NCBI GenBank assembly: GCA_905220665.1
Contig: CAJNAR010000164.1
Coordinates: forward strand, 682,001-746,000
DNA from: Albugo candida
Lineage: Eukaryota; Oomycota; Peronosporomycetes; Albuginales; Albuginaceae
DNA: 64,000 nt
Direction of reading: 5' to 3'
Below, in pieces: positions 12,089 to 25,184 of the stretch. Under the pieces are notes generated by a model. It was not told where the DNA came from. It was given only the letters and a program-made list of their open reading frames with translations, and ran no database searches. A program made the position numbers and the translations under genes. Positions within the stretch are counted from its first letter, which is position 1. Each line of letters starts with the position of its first letter.

Positions 12089-12170
12089 TGATGGGTTCGG
12101 TATCCATCCCAAGGTCGTCGGAAATTTGAAGCAGTGGAACGAGATTTGTTAAGGAGTGAACGAGATATCA
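12089..12170 (+). repeat. 3' LTR of gypsy element 1, shortened to 82 bp
   Basis: Same termini as the left LTR, but about 68 bp are missing from the middle: the sequence runs from CCCAAGG directly to TCGTCGG. Confidence 0.8.
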
Positions 12171-12175
12171 GTCAG

Positions 12176-12989
12176 CGAATGAAGTATACTAGTCACCTTT
12201 AAAGGATATCTCGATTCAGCATCTTATCAGCATAATAAAGCCTCGGAAAAAGGAAGATGAAAAATAAGGATGCTTGAGCATTTGACTACGCATTCAGATT
12301 CTAACAGAAAGCTTTCGCAGACGTACTTCTCTCTTCTGATTCTTTGTTTGCGCAGTTGGCTGCAAGGAAAACGTTGGCACGAGCAAGTGACATGACCGTG
12401 TGGAACCTTCTAGGATGTCTTGGAGCCAGGACAAACGTTTGCGCGCACACCATCTGTTCAAGATTGTACAATTTTTCGTTCGAGATCACGGAAGCTTGAC
12501 TCTAAAGGACTATCTAAACAAGAAAGAACCAGCCATTTGCTAAAAAACCTAGAGGTAGGTTACGTCTTCTCGTTACTGATGAGAGTGTGCGAGAGATTTT
12601 CCTGTGAGAGAATCAATATCTGTGGCAAATACTACACATTCCGATAAGATGACGTTCTCGGCTCTTGATACTTCTGATACATTTGTTAGAATATTCGCGA
12701 AGCACGGGAAGATTTTGATGGCTCGCAATATCGACGTAGACGTATATATTCGCTCCATTTCCTGTCCCGAGCCTCCGTTAGACTGTGGAATAGTTAGCGA
12801 TCTAATGTGAACCGAGGAATGATCAAGACGCACCGCTACCGCAAAGCGTTTTTCAAACATAAGAGCGTGTATTGTCGTAGGTAGCGATTCCTTTGCTGGG
12901 ATAGCGCTACCGAAGAGACTTGACATCATAAATGTTTTCCATTGGGCAATTGTCAGACAATTTTCGGACGAAAGGAAATTCTCTCATTG
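12176..12989. other. Between gypsy relic and LINE relic; unrecognised
   Basis: No RNA gene or recognisable transposon part. A 118-codon open frame on the minus strand (12573-12929) shows no family I recognise, no signal peptide and no splice-linked neighbour; I do not call it a gene. Confidence 0.4.
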
Positions 12990-14975
12990 AAAGCCAGCAT
13001 CGACTTATAGCATTAACGATCTGCCACAGATATGGATGGATACACAGCATTACTGATCAGTCAGTGATTTGGAAGCCAGCACATAGTCCTCGTTTGGTGC
13101 GTACTGATATGCTGCCGCAACTTTTGCGGTCTTCACTAGCTAGGGACTTGACACGCAGTGGGATAGTCCTAGGTTCGATTACATTAGTATGATAAACATT
13201 CGTGGCAGTTTCTCACTATCAGGAAATGCTCAATATCTCGGCGATTTTTCCATCGAATATTAAATTTGATAATATATTCAGATATACATGGAGCTTCGGT
13301 CTATATGCAGAACATTATGCTCCTGTCCATCCACGAAAGGATGGAGCTTTTGTCAATCAATTTCTGACTAAATTTGTCAAACCTAATGCATCTCGCATCG
13401 TTTGTAATCTCTTTTCGAGCAGATTAGGATTCCACCTATTTTTTGCTCCCCCTATAGAGTGATCACATGGCGCATATACCAAAACTTAGAAGTTCCCACA
13501 CTCCAAGATCCTGGATACTGATAATTACACTTTCTTAATCTGACTTACTAGTAATAGAAGAAGCTATGGAGGCTGATCGTTACCTTGATTTTTTTCTGCA
13601 GCTTCCCATCGACTATAGGCGTTGGAAGAAACACATCAAGTACTCTCTCGAACAAGCACAAAAAGAAGATCTGGCAGCAAGAAAGAAGATGGGCGAGGAA
13701 TGTCTTTGCTGGAATGTTAATGGGTGAAGATTTGGTTCAATTTGAATCAAGAGTCCATGTTTCACTATCATATCAAGCACATGGGGCAATCTGCAGGAAA
13801 TTGTTCTCGACCAGTGAATTCGACGTGTCATACTTTGCCATTGGAACAAGCTCTACTTCTAATTGGTCAAGATCGAAGATTACGATTGATATCTCTCTTC
13901 GGTTCACAGATCAGTGGGCTGACTGATGAAGATCCATCGAGTTTAGCTGGGCTTTCCTTGGGTCCTTGTTAAGAATACCAATACAACCTCAATCAACAGC
14001 ATTAATTCAGTAGCTTTATTGTACGCTTCAATCAAATAGTACAAGCAATCCATAGCATGCGTGGACACACACCACCTAGATTGAACAGATCGCCACAAGA
14101 GTTTTACCAACTCGTCTTGAGTATTTTCAATGATTGTCTGCAAATTGTGTACGACATCAACTTCGTAAAGTCTTATTTCTGCCATCTCAACATATTTCGT
14201 TAATCACGTTGATTAACGAATAAGAATCCTGCCTTGATTCTGGCATCTATCGTGGCATAGCTATAACCTACGTTGATTAAAAAAAAGACAGCTACCGAAG
14301 CCAATCACGTACCGACTTCAGCAGGTGTTTTCGAAATATATTTGGAGCATCGAAGAATCTCTTCGCGTTTTCCATCCACCGCCACATCCACTGCATGAGT
14401 GATATCCAGAGTATGGTCACTTATTGAGATGACGAGCGTGACCGACCCATTGATTGGTCGTCCATGTTAGCGTTTGTTCGGAGGAACCTTGTAAATCCGT
14501 GTATTCAGCAAACAAAGCTTCTGTAAAACAATGAGACGTTTCGTTGCTTTAAATGTGGCTAGCGACACCGTAAATCACTCCTTCTCGAGGTTCGTAATAA
14601 GAAGATCTAATCTTCGCACTGCTCTCACTTGTGACGATTGAGCCTCTGATGTTTTTTCGCGGAGGAATAAAGGACCTGAAATATGTAACAAGCACGTGGC
14701 ACAGCAAATAATTGATTGTTGTTGACAACTTGACTTTGATATCTTTCTTCGCTCGATGGAATTGAGATGCAGCGTGAGGTCATTTGACATCCTTGTGATT
14801 GATGATGATGAGTAAGGTAGAACCTGTTCAATTCAACTGAACAAATGTCAAGCTTGTCCACATCCATTCGCGAGTGAGTGATTTCATGATTGGATTGCTA
14901 AAAGATCGTTTTCATGGTGCTTTCTGTCAGACTTCCATCTAGCCAGAATAACTGGAGGCTGACACAAGTCATGTT
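12990..14975 (+). mobile_element. Degenerate LINE relic related to the 34-41 kb LINE
   Basis: Blocks match the LINE at 33970-40697 in the same order and orientation. 13010-13190 matches the end of its ORF1 (near 36230-36420). 13600-13970 matches the linker before RT (near 37500-37880). 14290-14480 matches RT (near 38230-38390). 14650-14700 matches sequence near 38630. 14880-14970 matches near 38930-39020. The endonuclease part is absent or unreadable, and every frame has many stops. This is an old dead copy of the same LINE lineage. Confidence 0.75.
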
Positions 14976-15466
14976 TTATCACGATTGTTGTTTTTCACAG
15001 CTCATTAGTAGGAGCGGGAGTCAGCACTCGTTCATCTTTTCAAATCGGAATTTTCATACATATAAAATAGCGTGAATTGCAAGATCCATTTATTGCGACA
15101 GAAGAAGGAGATACATCATCCCCTATAGAATATCAGTACAGGCCAATACGGCAGCACCCAGCAACTAGAGTCGGACTGAAAAGAAGGTAATAATAGGCAT
15201 TTTTTTATTCAGCCGTAAGCGTAATCTTTAGTCCAATGCTACGTTTTCGATGCCGCTGCGGAAATACTCATAATTCAAATTCTCGTTTACAGAGGGCTCT
15301 TTCTGCCCTGGTAATTTTGTTTTATCTTCGACCAAGATCGTCCCATATAGCGTGTGCACAAATGCACTCACTTTGTGTGCGTAAAATCTTTTTGATTGAT
15401 GCTTGAGACTTTTTCGACCAAGGCACCTCGCACCTACTGTTCCAGCTCTTCGGTAATCTATAACAC
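14976..15466. other. No gene seen
   Basis: AT-rich sequence between the LINE relic and the MITE. Nothing recognisable beyond short unsupported open frames. Confidence 0.4.
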
Positions 15467-15474
15467 ATACTACA

Positions 15475-15597
15475 CTGGGACTGCAAATGGATCTAGATCC
15501 ACTGGATGTGGATCTTTTTTTCAGATTCAGATCCATTCAGCAAATGGAACCAACTCTCAGATCCAGCTCCAGATCCAGTGGATCCATTTGCAGCCCT
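15475..15597. mobile_element. Small hAT-like MITE
   Basis: A 123-bp segment with inverted ends: left CTGGGACTGCAAATGGATC, right (reversed) AGGGCTGCAAATGGATCC, continuing through CACTGGAT-type repeats. It is flanked by ATACTACA (15467-15474) and ATACTTCA (15598-15605), 7 of 8 identical, the 8-bp target duplication typical of hAT transposons. It has no coding capacity. Confidence 0.65.
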
Positions 15598-15993
15598 ATA
15601 CTTCACCCATGATACACTTTTTTAGGGGTGCGAATATTGCCACAGACAAAACACTTCTGATTGGATAATCGGTAAACCAACATGATTGGTTGATAGGATG
15701 GCTGTGTTACTGATTCTACCTAAGATCCATCATAAATGAGCGATACAATGCAATGTGTTGACGATGAAGCTCCTGTGGACGGCTTAACATCGTGCTCACA
15801 TGATTGTCATTGTTTCTAGGGATTGACGGTTTGGTTTCGTTCTTGAGCAGCTGTTGTAGTGCAGTTAGAGAAGGACCTCTAGAAGAATCTTCAAGGTCGC
15901 TTCTTCTAAGTACATGTAAGGCTCATTCCACTTTTCATTTTACCCTATGTGTTGTAGAGTTCTTCCTCTGCGAGTCATTCACGTCTACAGGTT

Positions 15994-18900
15994 ATGAGCC
16001 CAAATCCGGCTGAGGAGAACGATGCTTTTAACGAGGACAACTACTTCGTATGGGAGTTCAACGCTCGGATGAAGCTCGCCAAGAAGGGCCTGCTTGAACA
16101 TATCGACGCGACGAAGACGCCGAGGAGAAGATCCCAGCGCGTTACAATGAAAAGTCAATGATATGAAGGCCTTCGCAAATGTGGGTACCATGATAAGCCC
16201 AATCCATGGTCCGGGGCGCAGGAACGACTGCAGAAGATTAGGAGATTTTGTAGAGTTTTTTCCCCCGCAGGAGCATTCACAATCGGGTACAGATGCGTCG
16301 ACAGCTTCATGAGTTCAAAATGCAGAAGGAAGGAAATGTGATGGAACATTTTCTCAAGTATGATGAGCTGTACATGACAATGCAAGCCATCGGTGATGAA
16401 ATTTTGCGGGATGAGCAGCTCGTGATTTTGCTTGGAAGTTTGTTGAAGAATACGAACAGATCATAAAGTTCATAGAAAACATGCAAGACATTGACCTATT
16501 TTGAGTCAAGGAGATGCTTCGTCGTGAATACGAAGGCATTGCTTGAAAGGAAACGAGTGAAATTGCTCTGAAGGCAACGATAAAAGTCAAGAGCAGGAGA
16601 GACTGGTCGACGGAATCAAGAAATAAGTTCTCCGGGAAATGTTTTATTTGCAACAGGTATGGACACAAGAAGCAAGATTGATGGAAGAACCCAGACAACA
16701 AGAAGAATACCGAAGAGGTGTTTACAATTGGTATACATGGTTCGGATGATTGGATACTTGACAGTGTTGCGAGTAGTCACATGTGACCATTTCGAGATGA
16801 TTCGCTCTTTGGAAAAGTCTGTTGAAATTTCAGTTGCGAATAGAGAGTCAGTGACTGCTGATGGAATTGGAACAATTCGTGTTGTGCTTAAGAACAAGAA
16901 GCCAAATTTAGCATTGAAGATGTCTATACGTACCGAAGCTGGATCTTGGACTTTTTTTCCCTTTTGAGATATTTATCTTTTTTTTCAATTACTGCATTGT
17001 CAACAAAAGGTTTGCATGCGACCTTCAGCAATAAGACATGTGTGATTAAAAATGACGAAAAAGTGGTAGCTCAAGTGGCCCAAAAGGGTAAGTTGTTTGT
17101 GCTGGAACGCGATACGTTGGAATCAGCAAGCACGAGTGAAGAGGCCGGAAATGGAGCTCAACCAATAAGTCAAAATATTTGGCATGCACGATTGGGACAT
17201 TTACCGATCAAGGCCATGAGAAACCTCGAGAAGTGTTGAGGAATTTGAGATAAAAGATTCTTCCTCTGTGCATGATGAACACGACGATATATGTGAAGGA
17301 TGTGTGACTGGGAAGTCGACGGTCAAACCGTTTCCGAAATCAAGCTACGGTGAAGTAAAGAACACATCACTGCTTTAGATAGTTCACAATGATGTTATGG
17401 TTTCAATGGAGACCAAGTAACAGGGTGGAGTTAGATTTGTGGTAACGTTTCTGAATGATTATTCGCCGTATGTGGTCGCTTATTTCATAGTTCACAAGTC
17501 AGATGTGTTGGAAAACGTTATTAAGTACAAGTCGATGATGGAAAACCAATTGGAGACCACTATTAAGTGTATTGGCACCGGTAACGGTTGAGAATATATA
17601 ACCAAGCGTTTTGCAGAAGTGTGCCGGAAGCTGGGTATCATCCATCATCCATCAACCGTCAGTGCCGAAGTCGCCACAGCAAGACGGTATGGTAGAACGA
17701 GGGACGAAGCCATTAACACCGCGGTGTATGTGACCAATCGAATTCAATGCGCTGCTAGTCCGACCAAAACTCCGTTCGAAGTGTGTTTTGTAACCAAACC
17801 TAACCTATCGCACATGCGATTTTTTGGTGCTCAATGTTTCGGTCACGTTGTAAAGGCAAAAGCGTCATAAGATAGACAAAAATGCATTTCGATGCATGTT
17901 CTTGGGGTATGCACGTGATGTGAAGGGATACAGAGTCTGGAATTATGACTCATAAAGACTGAAGATTACGCGATCGATGATATTTCAAGAATTACCTAAG
18001 TCCAAATACGTTGGACATAGTGAGTTCACACCATACACGCATCACAATGGCGATGATGATGGCATGACGCAATCACCAGTTATTCATGCCCGGAGTGACG
18101 AAGAACCAATGGTGGTGGATCAGACTGGATATGATCAAATCATTTCGCTCCAAGTGAATTTGGATGTCTACGTCCCAACCAAGACCTCGTGGATGCATCT
18201 CAACCACTGTTTGAAATTGATGATGTAAGTATAGATACAAGTATATACATTGTGCCCAGGAGGGGGGGGGGCTTTTATCAAGTCAATGATCACAATGCCC
18301 TGCTCAAAGTAATATGGAGTAACAATTCTCAAACTCTGGTTCCGATAGTAATGTCAGACGAAATCGGGAATACAACCAGTAATGAATCACTGGAGCATGC
18401 AAACAAAAGACACCTTCTCGATTATGAACAAGCCAATGCAGCTCTAGAAACACCGTCAACATATCAAGATGCGATGAAGTCTCCACAATACAAGATGTGA
18501 AGTGAGTCAATTAAGACCGAGCTAGAGGCGTTGCACTCAATGAACACGTGAACCGTGTTGGCGAAACCTCCGAAAAAAGAGAAATGAACGCGTTGAATTG
18601 AGCGCTACGAGGCTCGACTAGGGGCATTAGGTTATCGTCAAACCTATGGAGTTGATTATACTCATCTGTCGCGAATCTTAATCCGGCTCGTGTCTTCCTG
18701 GCAGTATGCTGTCATAACGGTATGACAATACATCAGTATGATATTGATACGGCATTTATCAATGGTGTGTTGAAAGAAGATGTGTGTATACATACGCCTC
18801 AAAGTGTTGGAATGCGGCCTGATCAAATTCTAGAGCTAAATCGAAGTTTCTACGGACTAATGAAATCTGCTGCTACATGGTTCAAGACAATATCACGTGT

Positions 18901-19857
18901 TTTTGTTGGCATGGTATTTAAAGCATGCGTTTCGGACGCGTGTGTATTTCTTTGTCAAGATGACCAGAGTTCATGGGTATACGTCATTTTGTATGGCGAT
19001 GACATGCTTTTTTTGGGGGTTTTCGACTATCTTGATCAAGAAGGGCGCAGATGAACTATCAAGTCATTTTCAGCTAAAAAAAACTATGTAAAGTGCGCTT
19101 TATACTCGGCATCGAAGTCGAGTACAATATGTGTGTGAAACAGCTCAAGATCAGTCAGAGTGCGTGCATTGCCAGAATGGTAGAGAAATTTAACCAAGTC
19201 AAGGCAAAACCGGTGTACAATCCAAGTGTGGAAGGTTAGAATCTGGTCAAGTGTGAAGAAAAGGACCCAAGAATGGAGAATCGTCCGTATCGGTCTCTAG
19301 TGAGGTCACTATTGTGCGGGGCTACCGGTTGAGACTAAATATTTCGTTCGCCGTGTGCCAATTAAGTCGTTATTTGATGAAGCCAAGTTAATAATACTGG
19401 AATGGGGCTATTCGTGTTTTACGCTACTTAAAGGCTACTGAAGTGAATGGAATTTGCTATGAGAGCAAGTCTGGCGAGCTAATGCTGAGTGCATTCAGTG
19501 ATGCCGATTTGGGAAGTAACAAAGACAGTCAACGTTCGACGTCAGGAGTGATGGTGATGACCAACAATTCTGCAGTAATTTACAAGTGAAAATGCAGCAC
19601 AATGTCTCTCTAAGTACGGCGGAAGCCGAATATGTGGCACCTTCATCGTGCGTCAAGAAGTGTTGTGGACAAATAGTCTATTAATGGAGATGAAGATCAG
19701 GATTGACGGTCCAGTCAATGTACACGAAGACAATCAAAGTGCAATCGCAATTGCAAAGAACGAAGGACATCAGAATCGTGTGAAATACATCGATATTCGC
19801 TATCATTTTGTACGCGATCATGTTAAGGCCCAGAATGTTTTAACTGGAGTACATTGA
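15994..19857 (+). pseudogene. Copia gag-pol remnant
   Basis: Gag begins at ATG 15994 (NYFVWEFNARMKLAKK). A zinc knuckle lies near 16630 (CFICNRYGHKKQD, whose final Cys position reads TGA). A protease-like segment (DDWILDSVASSHVTCD) is near 16745. The GAG-preintegrase motif WHARLGHLPIKAM is near 17180, with integrase remnants to 17870. RT lies at 18720-19060 with YGDDMLFLG as the catalytic box. RNase H lies at 19490-19857 (SDADLGSNKDSQRSTSG, HEDNQSAIAIAKN). Numerous stops and frameshifts separate these blocks. The domain order protease-integrase-RT-RNase H defines the copia superfamily. Confidence 0.85.
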
Positions 19858-20099
19858 GACTCGTCTGCAATTAGCTGACTATTACGTATACAAAAAGTAT
19901 ACGTTATTTTCCATGTGAGGGTCAAACTATCGCTTCAACCTTGGCAAAGAACCAATTTTCTTAATGATCAAGGAGCCACAATAATTCTCATATAATGCTC
20001 AAGGCTGACAATGAAGTCTATTAAAAGTCGTTGCTACTTTATTTATATGCAGGAATTGCAGTGTTCGACGAAAATGTGCGTGGCATTGAGGAGGGTTCA

Positions 20100-21113
20100 C
20101 TAGCGAGTTGATCCACCCTTGGGAGCAAGAACAGCAGAAATTCGCGTTGGCATTGACTCTACTAGGCAACGAAGCATCTCGAGGGATACCTTGCGGTATT
20201 CCTCACCAAGTATGATAGCCATTTCTGCTATATTTTTTGGCCTGTTGCGGTTCTGGACGGCATTTTATGATTCTTCCAAAGGTTTTTTACGGGGTTGAGA
20301 TCATGACTTCGGGCAGGCCATTCTAGCTTTGCAAGCGACCGCTTTTCACGCCAGGTATTTGCTGCAATACTACGGTGGACTGGTGGACCATCCTCCATAA
20401 GAATTAAATCTTTCTTGTCATCCTGGTCGTCCATACATGGTCCAAGTGCAGCGTCATATATCAGATTGACAAAGTCGGTGGGAATGTGATGTTGGGGTGG
20501 CATGATGGCCATCTGTCGAAATCTCTCACCAGCAACAGCACGCCGGATTATCAACGAGGACCGTCCACTCCTAAATGTTGGCGCCAAATACTCAAAAACA
20601 CTTAAACACGAACTTTTCATCCACGCAACGCCACACAAGAACCTGACGAGAATTCTTGCCAATATCAAAGGTGGACTCGTCAGTCCAAATGACCTTCTTC
20701 TAGTTCTCTACTGTCCATTTTTTGTATTTCCAAGCAAACTCCAGTCTCTTAACCTTGTGCTTATCTGTCAAAAAGGCTTCTTGGCGGCAATGCGGCTCTT
20801 GAAGCCCATTTCATGGAGGGCGCTATGGATTGTACCTGGCGATGCCGGAGTATCCGTATTGTTCGCGATTTCTGCTAGTGGCTCCCGCCGGTTCTGCATC
20901 ACAGTGCGCCCAATAGACCTGCTGTCCCTTTCTGAGAGCTTTGGTGGCCTCCCTCTTAACTTGGGACTCTCCACCGTACCCGTTTTACGCCAGTCCTGTA
21001 GCACTGTCGAAATGGTTGACTGGGTGAGACCTGTTGGACAGTGATTTCAAGCCTGCCTGATGCAATCCGACAATGTCAACTTTCTCCTCAGTGCTTAAAC
21101 AATGTGTCTTCAT
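20100..21113 (-). pseudogene. Tc1/mariner transposase remnant
   Basis: Starts at ATG 21113 and ends at TAG 20100-20102, with frameshifts and stops between. The N-terminal helix-turn-helix part is readable at 20768-21004 (GRPPKLSERDSRSIGRTV). The catalytic part shows WTDES, then EDGPPVHRSIAANTW, then LEWPARSHDLNPVKNLW. In Tc1/mariner enzymes the last motif is normally D-L-N-P-I-E-N-L-W, so the third catalytic acid is Lys here. Terminal inverted repeats were not confidently found. It lies just upstream of the copia 3' LTR end. Confidence 0.8.
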
Positions 21114-21316
21114 ATTTCACAAATGGTTTGATGTCGGAAACACAAAGTAATATCGTTGGATAGTCCTCTTTATCTTATTTCTTGTTGTATGGATTTTAGA
21201 AATATAACGTTTATTCTTTGTAGCCTACAGTACATGTCTAGGTTTTAAGGTTAATTCCACTTTTCTAAACCCCATGTGTTGTAGAGCACTCCCTCTGCGA
21301 GTCATTTACGTCTACA

Positions 21317-22789
21317 CGATGTTCTTTAGATCGGAAATATAATACACAAACAAAACGATTACTGCTCATGAAATACCAACCTGAATTAAAGGAGGCCACG
21401 GCCCTGTTTTTTATCTCTGCATCTACGATTCGGGTCTTCTTCAGACAGACGGCATCAAAACATCTTCCGAAGCTGTGTATTTTTTGCTCCATGACTTCTA
21501 CTTGCTTACTTCACTGTGTGGCACCACCTTTTTGAAAATACATCCGTCTAAAAAAGCTCACCTGTTCGTTTCACATGAAAGACGTGAGCTGTTTGCACAT
21601 CGTTCTACGACCGAAAAGGTCAATGTAACAGGGTTACACGTCGGTTAGTAACTGTTGTGCAGTAAGGTACACATTTGGGACGCTTTGTTATTCGCTTTGT
21701 CAGCCACCGGACATTAGTGCCTATATCAGGTATGTTTGGACTAAGGTACTCTTCTATAAAAATAAAGTTAGTTTCCCTTTTGATCAACTAGAGACACCTG
21801 CCTGGTTAAGCCGTCTCTGATCTTGTACACTTTGTTTTAGCGATCCCCTGAAATCGTTAGGTACCTTGAACAAGGACCTGAAGCTCTTAAGCTTGTTGAC
21901 TCATTGAGTCGAGTTCTGTTAAGAGTTAAATTGCTCGTCGAGCAGATAGCCTTCCTCTGGCGAAGAGCTATAGCAGCTCCGCTACAGTCAAGGAGTATAA
22001 TAACAGTCACTTTTGCGAGAAATCGCCAGGAAAATGGGTTGGAACTTCACAAGCGTACAGAGAAAGGTGATCGCCCGGTTTTAGCAGAGAGTCGAGCAAT
22101 TTGAACGATAGCCGTGTCTGATGTCTCCAACCGACGTGCATAAATACGTCGACGGGAAAAAGTTGGCGCCAGTGTACGGAACAATTTTTGTGTTAATGCA
22201 GCTTCTAACGTCATAAAGGCTGAGTACAAGACTGACGTTGGAGAAATGTACTGATTTCAATCAGCGGCCAGTTTTCTGATGGCGCTTCGTGGCGAAGTAT
22301 GTTTGTTTCGATGTCTAGGCTATCTTGAATAACAAATATACACATTGGAAATGTTCATTACGACTGTTCGTATATCTAGTACGAAAAAAAAATGTTCTTG
22401 ACGTGACCATATTCAACACCGGTGTTTTTATGAATATTTCGACTTTGTTCGAGAAATTTTATAATGTATCTTAAGTAAAACGAGCAATGTAGCCACTCTA
22501 TCGACCGATCATATTAGTTTACACCGACTAGACAATCAGTGATGTTCTGTCTGTGGCAATAACAACAACGTAAGTGGCAATAGTCGCACCCTTTTTGTAA
22601 AGGAAGTGCTAAAATCGCGAGAAGCTTGTGCACTTGCACCACTTATTAAAGCCCCTTCAGCATTTTAGTCTGTACGGAGATACTTTCCTCTTCGTCTCAG
22701 TCTAATTCACTTCGACGACTGCAACGATCGTCACAGCTTGATCAAACTGAGGGCGCCTTTCTCACATTAAACTTACATCTACTTCATGT
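21317..22789. other. No gene recognised
   Basis: No RNA gene or protein family recognised; probably decayed transposon sequence. Short open frames only. Confidence 0.4.
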
Positions 22790-22860
22790 TACTTACTATA
22801 GCTTATGCTTTGAGGTGGTCATTTATCTTCAATCCTAGTAATATAGATCCCTCCAATAGG
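22790..22860 (+). repeat. Possible LINE 3'-end fragment
   Basis: CCTAGTAATATAGATCCCTCC resembles the 3' end of the LINE at 26913-33952 (TCTAGTAATATAGACACCTTC). A severely 5'-truncated copy would look like this; the match is short. Confidence 0.35.
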
Positions 22861-25175
22861 ACCTGAATGATGGAATACCCAAAAGTAAGTGTACACCAAT
22901 CGGTCTAAGAAGAACGAGAAGCCATTCGCTCACAGCGAGTAGAAGACCGATCACATCCAGGTATGTGGAGCATTATTGGGGACGGCTTGTCCCGTGAAAC
23001 GCCTTCCAAACAACCCGAATGGATTCATCACTCGTTGTAAATACTATTGTGCTTGGAATCGAGATTTGATTCAGACCGGTGTGCCCTCTCACCAAGCAAA
23101 CCACGTCAGGAATTTAAAAGAAACACTTCACCGAGTTGCATTTCGAAACTGCGTCCTGGTTCACTAACGGTTTGATCCATCCCGCTACTGGAGCGCTTCC
23201 ACTTCTCATAACCGAGTTGTGAGTCGAGATGGATCCAATAATAGCATTTAACAAGTCATATTTCTATTTGAGTACCAAGATTGCTGGTGAACTCTCAGCT
23301 GCTTTCGTGCGACCAAGTGCAAGTCCCATACGATGAATTCATTAGAAGCTCCCGCAAAAACTTTTTCATCATTGCAATGCTCGCAATTATTACGTCGACC
23401 ATCTTCATCATTGAGATTTCCAGAAACTTTATTTTCATGCACACATTTTTTTTCAAATTCTTCACCTCTTCGGCGATAGATTTCGTTGTCTCGTATGCCA
23501 AAAGCATCTACTTTCTGTTTTTGCCTTTATGCTGAGCTTTTGTTCACTAATCTGAGCCAGTTAGTTTGTTTTGATTGCAAGCACACATAACTTTCCTTGA
23601 CGCTTTACTCTGACGGTATGCTTTGTATTGTGCCTTATCTCACAATTTGTTTTAGCCGAATTCAACACGACTTTAGTTGAAGCTGATAGTATTGTCGATT
23701 AATATTCGGAACACAAAATATAATTTCGATCAGTGCTATTCGTACTTTCGTTAAGTTCCGAACAAATAGTTCCAGTGCCAATGCTTCAATTCTTTCACAA
23801 CTTGCAGCAGAGAGCGGAATGACAGTTTTGTGGTTGATCTTCAAAGTTACTTCCCTTTAATGACATGTGGGTGCTAATAGCAGCACTATCCAGTAATTAT
23901 CTATATGGACTTTACTTATATGTCATAAAAGCATGTTCACCGCGACTTCGAGTAGTCTTATTGTACAATTCCCGGCAGTATTTCTTTAGCTGTCAAATAA
24001 GCCTTTCTTTGTTGATGACTTTCTTTTCTACTTCGTTGCTAGCAATGGAAATTCATCTGCCGCTTTCTTCCTGATAATGTTTTCGAGCTCTCTTCGAAGC
24101 ATTTTTTACGCTTGTATAGATCAACTCCTTGCATGTTTTGGATTGTCTTGCATATTTGCCATATTCATCTGTTAGACTTCCATAAAATAACCAACTTCTC
24201 GTCCCCAATAACTCATTACATTACCATGTTCATCAGTTTGGATTTATAAAGTTCCTTTCTTTTCGAAGTCGATTATGTAAATTTACTCGGTAAAGTACAA
24301 GGCTGTGAAGTACTGTCCATGTTCAGTCACATTCCTGACCATTGCTTGTTGCTGGTACTTAAGGATATTGATATGCTTGCATACGCCTTCGTACCATTGA
24401 CTATCCATAATGTCATTTCTCAATCCCCGGTGCATTCTGCCCTGGATGCATCGGTATATTCCAAAGACCTTTTATCATTGGCTTCATAAACTCTTGCGTG
24501 GAGAAATTATCTTCTTTTGGAAAAACTTTGTTATGGTCATTGTAGTACTTGATATTTCTACTCACTCGAAAAAAAATCCACAATTTGGCTTAAAACCTGA
24601 TGAATACTAGTTATGGATCAAACGAAGTGAGGGCTGCGTATTGTTTAGGTCCTTGATTCACTCACTAGTAGCTTCAGAAAATTCTTGAAAGGGTCTGGTG
24701 GATCGACCACCGATGTATCGTATTTGGTGGTGAATCGATTCTCTTTCAAGAAATGTACTCAGCTTCGCATGGATCGATTTTACCCGAAGCCGAAATCACA
24801 TCTAGATACTAGAACAAAAACGGGACGACATTTTCAGGATCAGAACTATTTTTTTGTGAAGCACCCTGAGCGTCGAAGCATAATCGGAACACACTGAAGA
24901 TATCCCACATAGCTGATCCTCGAAAACAGATATTGGCAACTGTTCCAATCTAGATGACAAATGGCCACATATGCTTTTGTTAGCTCCTGTCATTATAATA
25001 GAAATAGCAAGAATGCCTTTACTTTGCTCGAACGTCTTTTATTGATTGATTGGAGATGTGCGGTTATATTCGATGTTTATACAATGAATTTTCACATATA
25101 TATTCCTCGACTTCCTTCCATTCCATACTTTTTGCTTGCTATTTAGCACGGGCGTACATGAAATTCAGTAGACCC
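22861..25175. other. Decayed region, possible minus-strand coding relic
   Basis: On the minus strand from about 24900 to 23660, long stretches read as protein-like sequence broken by stops (for example a run containing SQWYEGVCKHINILKY near 24350-24400). I cannot assign a family. Nothing else is recognised. Confidence 0.3.
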
Positions 25176-25184
25176 TGTTTTCAA

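Larger units (their letters stand above)
8637..12170 (+). mobile_element. Decayed Ty3/gypsy chromovirus with LTRs and 5-bp target duplication
   Basis: The element is bounded by LTRs that start TGATGGGTTCGG and end GAGATATCA, and is flanked by the direct repeat GTCAG (8632-8636 and 12171-12175), a normal 5-bp gypsy duplication. The purine tract AGAAGGAGAGATAAA sits just before the right LTR, and AAGTTAACTT follows the left LTR where a primer-binding site is expected. Gag and protease are missing: the sequence passes from the LTR within about 20 bp to a pol segment matching the middle of the related element at 41.8-46.9 kb. The copy is therefore an internally deleted, non-autonomous derivative. 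Confidence 0.85.
15920..21316 (+). mobile_element. Dead Ty1/copia element with a mariner in its 3' part
   Basis: Related sequences at 15920-15990 and 21245-21316 (ATGTGTTGTAGAG..CTGCGAGTCATT.ACGTCTACA) are the 3' ends of the two LTRs; their outer boundaries could not be placed. The left one is followed at once by GGTTATGAGCCC, where a primer-binding site is expected, and then by gag. The right one follows the RNase H end and the mariner. No convincing target duplication was found. Confidence 0.65.
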
